A program made the position numbers and the translations under genes. Below, piece by piece: positions 18,596 through 27,714 of a stretch of DNA of 64,000 nt; within the stretch, counting starts at the first letter, position 1; every line of letters begins with the position of its first letter. The notes under the pieces were generated by a model that was not told the origin of the DNA, made no database searches, and saw nothing but the letters and a program-made list of their open reading frames with translations. This DNA comes from an uncultured Alsobacter sp. (GTDB lineage Bacteria > Pseudomonadota > Alphaproteobacteria > Rhizobiales > Beijerinckiaceae), in contig NZ_CAMFHB010000020.1 of assembly GCF_945952055.1 (NCBI RefSeq), forward strand, positions 1 through 64,000, given 5' to 3'.

Positions 18596-20148
18596 CCCGC
18601 ATCTTCGTCCCGAAGGATGCCGCCGCCCTCGCGCTCGGCGCCGATCGCGTCGCCCGGGCGCTCGCCGACGCGGCGGCCAGGCTCGGGCACGTCATCGAGA
18701 TCGTGCGCACCGGATCGCGCGGGGCCGTGTGGCTGGAACCGCTCGTGGAGGTGGAGACCGCCGCGGGACGGGTGGCCTACGGTCCGGTCGCGCCGCGCGA
18801 CGTCGCCGGGCTCCTGGAGGCGGGCCTGCTCGACGGCGGCGCCCATGCCCTGCGGCTCGGAAACCCGGATGGCATTCCCTGGCTGGCGCGCCAGCAGCGG
18901 CTCACCTTTGCGCGCTGCGGCGTCGTCGATCCGCTCTCGCTCGCGGACTATCGCGCGAACGGCGGGCTCGCCGGCCTGGAAAAGGCGATCGCCCTCGCGC
19001 CGGCCGACATGGTCGAGGCGGTCAAGGCCTCCGGGCTGCGCGGCCGCGGCGGAGCCGGCTTTCCGACCGGGATCAAGTGGAACACGGTCCGGACCGCGTC
19101 GGCGGACCGCAAATACGTGGTCTGCAACGCCGACGAGGGCGACAGTGGCACCTTCGCCGATCGCATTCTCATCGAGGGCGATCCGTTCACACTCATCGAA
19201 GGCATGGCCATCGCCGGCCTGGCGGTGGGCGCGACGAAGGGCTTCATCTACCTGCGCTCGGAATACCCTCACGCCTTCGCCACGCTGAACGAAGCCATTC
19301 GGGTGGCCGAGCAGGCCGGGATCCTCGGCGACGACGTCATGGGCAGCGGCAAGACGTTCCGCCTCGAGGCGCGGCTCGGGGCCGGGGCCTATATCTGCGG
19401 CGAGGAGACGGCGCTGCTCGAAAGCCTGGAGGGCAAGCGCGGCGTGGTGCGCGCCAAGCCGCCGATCCCGGCGCTCCAGGGCCTTTTCGGCCGGCCGACG
19501 CTGGTCAACAACGTGCTCTCCTTCGCCGCGGTGCCGTGGATCCTCGCGCATGGGGCGAAGGCCTATGCCGACTACGGCATGGGCCGGTCGCGCGGCACCA
19601 TGCCCGTGCAACTCGCCGGCAACGTCGCGCGCGGTGGCCTCGTGGAACTCGCCTTCGGGGTGACGCTGCGCCAGATCGTCGAGGATTTCGGTGGCGGCAC
19701 CCGGTCAAGCCGGCCCATCCGCGCCGTCCAGGTCGGCGGGCCGCTCGGCGCTTACTTTCCGGCCACCATGCTCGACCTGCCGCTCGACTACGAGGCGCTG
19801 GCCGCGGCCAAGGGCATGCTGGGGCATGGTGGCATCGTCGTGTTCGACGACACGGTCGACATGGCCGCCCAGGCGCGCTTCGCCTTCGACTTCTGCGCCG
19901 TGGAGTCCTGCGGCAAGTGCACGCCCTGCCGCATCGGCGCGGTGCGCGGGCGCGAGACGATGGACCGGGTGATCGCCGGCGAGAGCCCGGCCGCCCATCT
20001 CGCGCTCGTCGAGGACCTCTGCGAGCTGATGACGGACGGGTCGCTCTGCGCCATGGGCGGGCTCACGCCGCTGCCTGTGCTGAGCGCCATCCGCCATTTC
20101 CCCGAAGACTTCGGCCGCGGCGGATCGCTGCCGGCCGCCGCCGAATAG
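18592..20148 (+). CDS. fdsB: NAD-dependent formate dehydrogenase, beta subunit
   Basis: A 518-residue NuoF-like flavoprotein that binds FMN and NAD and reduces NAD+. It has an N-terminal thioredoxin-like ferredoxin domain, then the glycine-rich nucleotide region [16 protein letters not shown], the [17 protein letters not shown] segment, and the [4Fe-4S] motif ESCGKCTPCR near the C-terminus. The start is a GTG overlapping the fdsG stop, indicating coupled translation. Confidence 0.95.
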   Translation: MTRIFVPKDAAALALGADRVARALADAAARLGHVIEIVRTGSRGAVWLEPLVEVETAAGRVAYGPVAPRDVAGLLEAGLLDGGAHALRLGNPDGIPWLARQQRLTFARCGVVDPLSLADYRANGGLAGLEKAIALAPADMVEAVKASGLRGRGGAGFPTGIKWNTVRTASADRKYVVCNADEGDSGTFADRILIEGDPFTLIEGMAIAGLAVGATKGFIYLRSEYPHAFATLNEAIRVAEQAGILGDDVMGSGKTFRLEARLGAGAYICGEETALLESLEGKRGVVRAKPPIPALQGLFGRPTLVNNVLSFAAVPWILAHGAKAYADYGMGRSRGTMPVQLAGNVARGGLVELAFGVTLRQIVEDFGGGTRSSRPIRAVQVGGPLGAYFPATMLDLPLDYEALAAAKGMLGHGGIVVFDDTVDMAAQARFAFDFCAVESCGKCTPCRIGAVRGRETMDRVIAGESPAAHLALVEDLCELMTDGSLCAMGGLTPLPVLSAIRHFPEDFGRGGSLPAAAE

Positions 20149-20162
20149 AGCGGGAGGACGCC

Positions 20163-23021
20163 ATGGGCCTGATGAAGGAACTGGACACCGGGACCCCCAT
20201 CCGCGTGGCCGCGCAGACCGTGACCCTCACCATCGACGGGCAGAGCGTCAGCGTGCCGGCCGGGACGTCCGTCATGGCCGCGGCCATGACGATGGGCACC
20301 AAGATCCCCAAGCTCTGCGCGACCGACATGCTGGAGCCCTTCGGCTCGTGCCGGCTCTGTCTCGTCGAGATCGAGGGCCGGCGCGGCACGCCCGCGTCCT
20401 GCACGACGCCGTCCGAGGACGGCATGGTCGTCCACACCCACACGCCCAAGCTCGCCAAGCTGCGCAAGGGCGTGATGGAGCTCTACATCTCCGACCATCC
20501 GCTCGACTGCCTGACCTGCGCCTCCAACGGCGACTGCGAGCTGCAGGACATGGCGGGGGCGGTGGGCCTGCGCGAGGTGCGGTACGGGGAGGGCGAGAAC
20601 CACGTCGCCCCCGCGTCCGACCGCTTCCTGCCGAAGGACACCTCGAACCCCTATTTCACCTACGACCCGTCGAAGTGCATCGTCTGCAACCGCTGCGTCC
20701 GGGCCTGCGAAGAGGTGCAGGGCACCTTCGCGCTGACCATCGAGGGGCGGGGCTTCGACAGCCGGGTCTCGCCGGGCGGCACCGACTTCTTCGGCTCCGA
20801 ATGCGTGTCCTGCGGGGCTTGCGTGCAGGCCTGCCCGACGGCGACTCTGGTCGAGAACACCGTCATCGAGAAGGGACAGCCGGAACGCGCGGTGGTGACC
20901 ACCTGCGCCTATTGCGGCGTCGGCTGCTCGTTCCGCGCCGAGATGCAGGGCGACACGCTGGTCCGCATGGTCCCGTCCAAGGGCGGCAAGGCCAACGAAG
21001 GACATTCCTGCGTGAAGGGCCGGTTCGCGTGGGGCTACGCCACGCACAAGGACCGCATCACCAGGCCGATGGTTCGCGACCGGATCACCGATCCGTGGCG
21101 GGAGGTCTCCTGGCAGGAGGCGCTCGGCCGCGCCGCCTCCGAGTTCCGGCGCATCCAGGCGCAGTACGGCAAGGACGCCATCGGCGGCATCACCTCCTCG
21201 CGCTGCACCAACGAGGAGACCTACCTCGTCCAGAAACTCATCCGCGCCGGCTTCGGCAACAACAACGTCGACACCTGCGCCCGCGTCTGCCATTCGCCCA
21301 CGGGCTACGGCCTCAAGACGACGTTCGGCACGTCGGCCGGCACGCAGGATTTCAAGTCGGTCGCCAAGGCCGACGTCGTCCTGGTGATCGGCGCCAATCC
21401 CACGGACGGGCACCCGGTCTTCGCCTCGCGGCTGAAGAAGCGGCTGCGACAGGGGGCGAAGCTCATCGTCGCCGATCCGCGCCGGATCGACCTCGTGAAG
21501 GGCCCGCACGTGAGGGCCGAGCACCACCTGCAGCTGGTGCCCGGGACGAACGTGGCGCTGATGAACGCCATCGCCCACGTCATCGTCACCGAGGGGCTGG
21601 TGGACGAGCGCTACGTCCGCGAGCGCTGCGACCTCGGCGACTTCGAGAGTTGGGCGCGTTTCGTGGCGGAGGACCGGCATTCGCCCGAGGCGACAGAGGC
21701 GGTGACGGGCGTGCCGGCCGCCGAGGTGCGCGCCGCCGCGCGGCTCTACGCGACGGGCGGCAACGGGGCGATCTACTACGGTCTCGGCGTCACCGAGCAC
21801 AGCCAGGGCTCGACCATGGTCATGGCGATGGCCAACCTGGCCATGGCGACCGGCAACATCGGGCGCGAGGGCGTGGGCGTGAACCCGCTGCGCGGCCAGA
21901 ACAACGTGCAGGGCTCCTGCGACATGGGCTCGTTCCCGCACGAGCTGCCTGGCTACCGCCACGTCTCGGACGATGCGACGCGCGAGAGCTTCGAGGCGCT
22001 GTGGGGCGTGACGCTGTCGTCCGATCCCGGGATGCGCATCCCCAACATGCTGGACGAGGCCGTCGCCGGCACGTTCAAGGGGATCTACATCCAGGGCGAG
22101 GACATCGTGCAGTCCGATCCCGACACGCAGCACGTGGTCGCGGGCCTGGAGGCGATGGAATGCGTCGTCATCCAGGACATCTTCCTGAACGAGACGGCGA
22201 AATACGCGCACGTCTTCCTGCCGGGGTCCTCCTTCCTGGAGAAGGACGGCACCTTCACCAATGCCGAGCGCCGCATCAACCGCGTGCGCAAGGTGATGGC
22301 GCCGCTCGGCGGCATGGCGGACTGGGAGGTCACCATCGCCTTCGCCGAGGCGCTCGGCGTTCCCATGCACTACGGCCACCCGTCTGAGATCATGGACGAG
22401 ATCGCAGCGCTGACGCCCAGTTTCGCCGGCGTCTCCTACGCGCTGCTCGAGGAGAAGGGCTCCGTGCAGTGGCCCTGCAACGCGGCGGCGCCCGAGGGTA
22501 CGCCGATCATGCATGTCGACCGCTTCGTGCGCGGCAAGGGCAAGTTCATGATCACCGAGTTCGTGGCCACCGAGGAGAGGACGGGGCCGCGCTTCCCGCT
22601 GATCCTGACCACGGGCCGCATCCTGTCGCAGTACAATGTCGGGGCGCAGACCCGGCGTACCGCGAACAGCCGCTGGCATGAAGAGGACGTGCTGGAGATC
22701 CATCCCTTCGACGCCGAGCAGCGCGGCATCGTGGAGGGGGACCTCGTCTCGGTCGCCAGTCGCTCGGGAGACATCGCGCTCCATGCCGTAATCAGCGAGC
22801 GCATGCAGCCGGGCGTCGTCTACACGACCTTCCACCACGCCAAGAGCGGCGCCAACGTCATCACGACGGAATTCTCCGACTGGGCCACGAACTGCCCTGA
22901 GTACAAGGTTACGGCCGTCCAGGTGCGCCGGACCAACCGCCCCTCGGACTGGCAGCTCCGCTTCGAGCAGGAGGACGAGGCGCTGCGGCGCATCGGCCCG
23001 GCTCTCGACGCCGCGGAGTAG
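20163..23021 (+). CDS. fdsA: NAD-dependent formate dehydrogenase, alpha (catalytic) subunit
   Basis: A 952-residue molybdoenzyme that oxidises formate to CO2. The N-terminus is NuoG-like: a [2Fe-2S] set in CATDMLEPFGSCRLC, the HPLDCLTCASNGDC cluster, and two [4Fe-4S] motifs (CIVCNRCVRAC, CVSCGACVQAC). The catalytic part begins with CAYCGVGC and contains DTCARVCHSPT, whose cysteine is the expected molybdenum ligand (not selenocysteine). The ATG at 20163 has GGGAGG upstream. It lies 14 bases after fdsB. Confidence 0.96.
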   Translation: MGLMKELDTGTPIRVAAQTVTLTIDGQSVSVPAGTSVMAAAMTMGTKIPKLCATDMLEPFGSCRLCLVEIEGRRGTPASCTTPSEDGMVVHTHTPKLAKLRKGVMELYISDHPLDCLTCASNGDCELQDMAGAVGLREVRYGEGENHVAPASDRFLPKDTSNPYFTYDPSKCIVCNRCVRACEEVQGTFALTIEGRGFDSRVSPGGTDFFGSECVSCGACVQACPTATLVENTVIEKGQPERAVVTTCAYCGVGCSFRAEMQGDTLVRMVPSKGGKANEGHSCVKGRFAWGYATHKDRITRPMVRDRITDPWREVSWQEALGRAASEFRRIQAQYGKDAIGGITSSRCTNEETYLVQKLIRAGFGNNNVDTCARVCHSPTGYGLKTTFGTSAGTQDFKSVAKADVVLVIGANPTDGHPVFASRLKKRLRQGAKLIVADPRRIDLVKGPHVRAEHHLQLVPGTNVALMNAIAHVIVTEGLVDERYVRERCDLGDFESWARFVAEDRHSPEATEAVTGVPAAEVRAAARLYATGGNGAIYYGLGVTEHSQGSTMVMAMANLAMATGNIGREGVGVNPLRGQNNVQGSCDMGSFPHELPGYRHVSDDATRESFEALWGVTLSSDPGMRIPNMLDEAVAGTFKGIYIQGEDIVQSDPDTQHVVAGLEAMECVVIQDIFLNETAKYAHVFLPGSSFLEKDGTFTNAERRINRVRKVMAPLGGMADWEVTIAFAEALGVPMHYGHPSEIMDEIAALTPSFAGVSYALLEEKGSVQWPCNAAAPEGTPIMHVDRFVRGKGKFMITEFVATEERTGPRFPLILTTGRILSQYNVGAQTRRTANSRWHEEDVLEIHPFDAEQRGIVEGDLVSVASRSGDIALHAVISERMQPGVVYTTFHHAKSGANVITTEFSDWATNCPEYKVTAVQVRRTNRPSDWQLRFEQEDEALRRIGPALDAAE

Positions 23022-23025
23022 GGCG

Positions 23026-23238
23026 ATGGACACCGCCAAGCTCGCCCGCATGGGCAACCAGATCGCCGCCTTCTTCCGCTCCTACCCGGAGGAGCAGGCG
23101 GTCGCGAGCATCCGCGACCACGTCCGCCAGTTCTGGACGCCGAAGATGCGCGAGACGGCGCGCGCCGCCTGCGAACGCGGGGAGGGCGGGTTCGACCCGC
23201 TGGTCGTCAGGGCGCTGGTGGAGCGGGAGAGGGTTTGA
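23026..23238 (+). CDS. fdsD: Formate dehydrogenase, delta subunit
   Basis: A 70-residue protein of the FdsD family (KLARMGNQIAAFFRSY...HVRQFWTPKMR). The small delta subunit is needed for a fully active complex in known systems. It starts four bases after the fdsA stop. The fdhD sulfurtransferase gene that usually lies between fdsA and fdsD is absent. Confidence 0.9.
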   Translation: MDTAKLARMGNQIAAFFRSYPEEQAVASIRDHVRQFWTPKMRETARAACERGEGGFDPLVVRALVERERV

Positions 23239-23253
23239 GCGGCCGAACCGTTC

Positions 23254-23504
23254 TGCGTCCTTCGACACGCCGGCGTCGGCGGCGGCTCAGAGCTTGTGAA
23301 CCTTTCTCCAAACAGCTCCCACGCCCCTCATCCTGAGCCACGGCCCGCAGGGCCGTGAGTCGAAGGACGCACAAGAGGGCCGCTGAACCAGTCTGCGTCC
23401 TTCGACTCGGCCGCTTTGCGGCCGGCTCAGGATGAGGGAGATGGTGGCTAGGATAGATTCACCGGCCCCGAGCAGGCCGCGCAGCGGCCGTGTCGAAGGA
23501 CGCA
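23254..23504. repeat. Compound palindromic intergenic repeat (family A, copy 1)
   Basis: The core (23324-23438) consists of two inverted halves: CCTCATCCTGAGCC, then ACGGCCC-GCA-GGGCCGT, then GAGTCGAAGGACGCA, a spacer of about 22 bases, and the same outer sequences in inverse order around GGCCGC-TTT-GCGGCC. Diverged half-copies flank it at 23254-23290 and 23469-23504. It fills the gap between fdsD and the converging ABC transporter operon. Two further copies lie at 53201 and 61183. Confidence 0.85.
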
Positions 23505-23519
23505 GGATCGGCCCGTCGC

Positions 23520-24579
<1,060 letters not shown>

Positions 24580-24587
<8 letters not shown>

Positions 24588-26250
24588 GGAGGCGCACTCC
24601 CAGACGCAGGGCGAGGGCCAGGCCCGCCGAGATGATCAGGATGTTGATGACGGCGAGCGCCGAGACGAGGTCGATGGCGCCGGTTCCCCACAGGGACACC
24701 ATGAGCGAGCCGATGATCTCGGTGCCGGGGCCCAGGAGGTAGATGCCGGTGGAGTATTCACGCACGAAGATGAGGAAGATCAGCAGCCAGGCGGCCAGCA
24801 TGCCGGACTTCACCAGGGGCAGGGTGACGTCGCGGGCGACGCGGCCCTGCGAGGCGCCGACCGAGCGTCCGGCCTCCTCCAGCTCCGTGCCGATCTGCAG
24901 CATGGTGCCGGCGACGAGGCGGGTGCCGTAGGCGAGCCACACCGTGGTGTAGGCCACCCACACCGAGAACAGCGTGGCCCGGAACGGTGCCAGCGGCTTG
25001 ATGAAGAGGAACAGCCAGAGCATCGCCAGACCGGCGACGAGGCCGGGCATGGCGCGCGGGATCATGATCAGGTAGTCGGCGAGCCGCGTCCAGCCCGAGT
25101 TCCACCGGTGCATGGCGAGCGCCACGGCCGTGTAGCAGGCCACCGACAGAGCCCCGCCGACGACGCCGATCAGGATCGTGTTGACGATCGCGTTGATGGC
25201 GTTGGGGTAGTCCACGAGGTCGCGGTAGTGGGCCAGCGTGAGCACCTCGGAAAGGTGCACGCCTTCGCCCCAGGTGGTCACGACCGAGCGGATGGCGATG
25301 CCGATGACCGGGATGCCGACGCTCACCATGAACCAGGTGAGGATGAGCGCGAAGGCCGGCCAGCGCAGGGCACCGAGCCGCAGCGGGGCCCGCTTGGCGG
25401 CCTTGCCGCGGATCGAGACGTAGCGGTTGGCGGACTTCAGCAGCCAGCGCTGCAGGCCGACCAGGGGGATGGCGATGAGGATGATCGCGACCACCACGAC
25501 GGCCATCAGCTGGTAGGAGGGCACGCCGAGCTTGTTGGTGAGCTTGTAGAGGTAGGTGGCCAGCACCAGGATGCCCTTGGGATCGCCCAGCACCAGCGGC
25601 AGGCCGAAGAGCTCGAAACCCAGGAAGAACACCAGCACGGCGGCGTAGAGCACGGCCGGCGTCACCATCGGCAGGCTGACCGTCAGCGCCACGCGCCAGG
25701 GCGAGGCCCCGGTCGTGCGCGCGGCCTCCTCCAGGTCGGTGCCGACGTTGCGCAGCGCCGCCGCGGTGTAGAGGTAGACGTGCGGGACGTGGGTCAGGCC
25801 GGCGATGATGGTGATCGAGGCGACCGAGTAGATGTTCCAGGGCACCGTGCCCAGGATGTCCTTCACGAAGGTCGAGACGATGCCCACGGGACCCAGCGCC
25901 ACGACGTAGCCGAAGGCCAGCACCACCGCCGACATGAAGATCGGCACCAGCACCAGCGGCTCCAGGAACGACTTTCCCGGTACGTCGGTGCGGGCCATCA
26001 GGAAGGCGAGCACGACCCCGAGTGGCACCGAGATCGCCGTCATGCCGGTGGCGACGATGATCGAAGTGCGCAGCGCCTCCCAGAAGTCCTCGTCGTCGAG
26101 GACGAATTCATAGGCATCCAGGCTGAAATGGACCCGCGGCGCGAAGAACGGCGCGTCGAGAAAGCTCTGGTAGACGATCAACCCGATGGGGGCGAGCACG
26201 GCCGAGGCCATGATCGCGATGACCGCCAGGCGGAACACGGCGAAGGGCAT
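24580..26250 (-). CDS. ABC transporter permease, two-domain FbpB type
   Basis: A 556-residue inner-membrane protein with about twelve hydrophobic spans in two homologous halves, the FbpB type in which both permease domains are fused. Coupling (EAA-type) loops are seen near EEAARTTGASPWRVALTVSLP and EEAGRSVGASQGRVARDV. The ATG at 26250 has GGGAGA upstream. The gap to the binding-protein gene (26251-26521) holds repeats but no gene. Confidence 0.88.
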
Positions 26251-26310
26251 GACGGGTCTCCCGGCGCGGAACGGTTGTCTGAAAGCGGAACTGGATGGCT
26301 GGTGCGTCTC

Positions 26311-26472
26311 CCTCCCCTGCAGGGGAGGGTGGATCGCGCGAAGCGCGAGACGGGTGGGGACGATGCCGGGCGTGATGGACAATCCCGGGGCCGTCCCCGG
26401 CATCGCGCATTGTCCTGAACCCGGTTCCCCACCCCCGGCCTGCGGCCGGCTCCCTCCCCTGCAGGGGAGGGA
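26311..26472. repeat. Palindromic intergenic repeats, family C
   Basis: Two copies of the palindrome CCTCCCCTGCAGGGGAGG lie at 26311 and near 26453, with related G/C-rich arms around them (GATCGCGCGAAGCGCGAG; GGCCTGCGGCCGGC). The copies face each other. This is an intergenic element of a kind widespread in related genomes, here inside the transporter operon between binding protein and permease. Confidence 0.7.
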
Positions 26473-26521
26473 AGGCGCTTTTCGCCCTGCGATGCAGGCT
26501 CCGACGGCGGTGGCGTGAGCC

Positions 26522-27616
26522 TCAATTGCCCTTGAGGGCGGCCTGCCACTGCTTCAGGAACTTCAGGCGCTTGGTAGCGTCGAGGTTCGACGACAGGTCG
26601 TCGTCGATCTTGATCGGCCGGATCTTGTCGCCGACGACGGCCTTCACCTTGGCCACCGTGGCCTCGCCCTCGACGTCGTCGCGCAGCGAGTAGAGTTCGG
26701 CCTGGTTGGCGATGATCGTCTGGCCGCGCTTCGACAGCAGGTAGTCGAGGAAGAGCTTGCCGGCGTTCGGGTTCTTGGCCTTGCCGGAGACGAAGGCGAC
26801 GCGCGAGGCGATCAGCGTGTAGTCGTTGGGCAGCACGATGCCGATGTTCGGGTCCTTCTTGGACCGCGACAAAGCGTAGGAGCCGAACACGCCGTAGCCG
26901 ATGAGGTGCTCGCCCGAGGTCACGCGCTCGATCATCGCGCCGGCCGAGGTGTAGAGCTTGATCTCGGTCTTGCCGAAGGCCTTGAAGAGGTCCCAGGCCT
27001 GCTTCCAGGCGAGGTCGTCCTGGGTGAAGAACAGATAGCCGACGCCCGAGCGCTCGGGATCGTAGGCGGTGACCTTGCCCTTGTAGGCGTCCGGCTTGGA
27101 GGTGAGCAGCTTCAGGAGGTCGGCGTGGTTCTTCGGCACGTCGCCCTCGGGAACGAGGCGCTTGTTGTAGACGATCGCCACGGGCTCGTAGGTCACGCCG
27201 TAGGCCGTGTCCTTGTAGTTCGCCCAGGACGGCAGCGAGGGCACCTCGGGCGACTTGTAGGCGGCGGCGTAGCCGTCGTTGACGAGCTTGATCTGCAGGT
27301 CCTGGGCGGAGGACCAGGTGACGTCGGCCGTGCCCTGGCCGGCGGCGGCCTCGGCGATGAAGCGGTTGTAGAGCTCGGTGGAGTTCAGGTCGTTGTACTC
27401 GACCTTGATGCCGTAGAGCGCCTCGAAATCCTTGACGAGGACGTTGGCGGCGGCGGCGTCGGTGGTGCCGTACACCACGACCTTGCCTTCCTTCTTCGCG
27501 GCATCGACGGTCGCGGAGTAGGTGGCGGGATAGCCGGCCGGGACCTGGGCGAAGGCGGCACCGGCGGTGAGCGCCAGCGCGAGGCCGGACACCAGCGGCA
27601 GAGCGAGCTTGGACAT
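26522..27616 (-). CDS. ABC transporter periplasmic substrate-binding protein
   Basis: A 364-residue family-1 solute-binding protein with a signal peptide (LALPLVSGLALALTAGAAFA). It resembles binding proteins annotated for ferric iron, phosphonates or phosphoglycerate. The paired tyrosines expected of a classical iron binder are not evident, so the substrate is left open. It is paralogous to the C-terminal domain of the sensor kinase encoded 98 bases upstream: both share the DLQ-KLxNDG and FLDYLLSxRGQ phrases. Confidence 0.88.
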   Translation of the reverse strand: MSKLALPLVSGLALALTAGAAFAQVPAGYPATYSATVDAAKKEGKVVVYGTTDAAAANVLVKDFEALYGIKVEYNDLNSTELYNRFIAEAAAGQGTADVTWSSAQDLQIKLVNDGYAAAYKSPEVPSLPSWANYKDTAYGVTYEPVAIVYNKRLVPEGDVPKNHADLLKLLTSKPDAYKGKVTAYDPERSGVGYLFFTQDDLAWKQAWDLFKAFGKTEIKLYTSAGAMIERVTSGEHLIGYGVFGSYALSRSKKDPNIGIVLPNDYTLIASRVAFVSGKAKNPNAGKLFLDYLLSKRGQTIIANQAELYSLRDDVEGEATVAKVKAVVGDKIRPIKIDDDLSSNLDATKRLKFLKQWQAALKGN

Positions 27617-27714
27617 GGCTGTCTCCTTGGACTTCCTCTCCGGGATCGAGGTCCCGTTGCCGCGGTTCTAGCGGCCGAACCTGTCATCAACCTGTCGCGG
27701 CCCGACCGGGCGGC

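Noticed and set aside
19788-23057. 1089-codon minus-strand frame opposite fdsB-fdsA
   Set aside because: Antisense shadow of the formate dehydrogenase genes, whose motifs are all on the plus strand.
26522-27616. Naming the binding protein FbpA (ferric iron)
   Set aside because: The tyrosine pair expected of classical ferric-binding proteins is not evident; phosphonate or phosphoglycerate-type ligands are equally possible.
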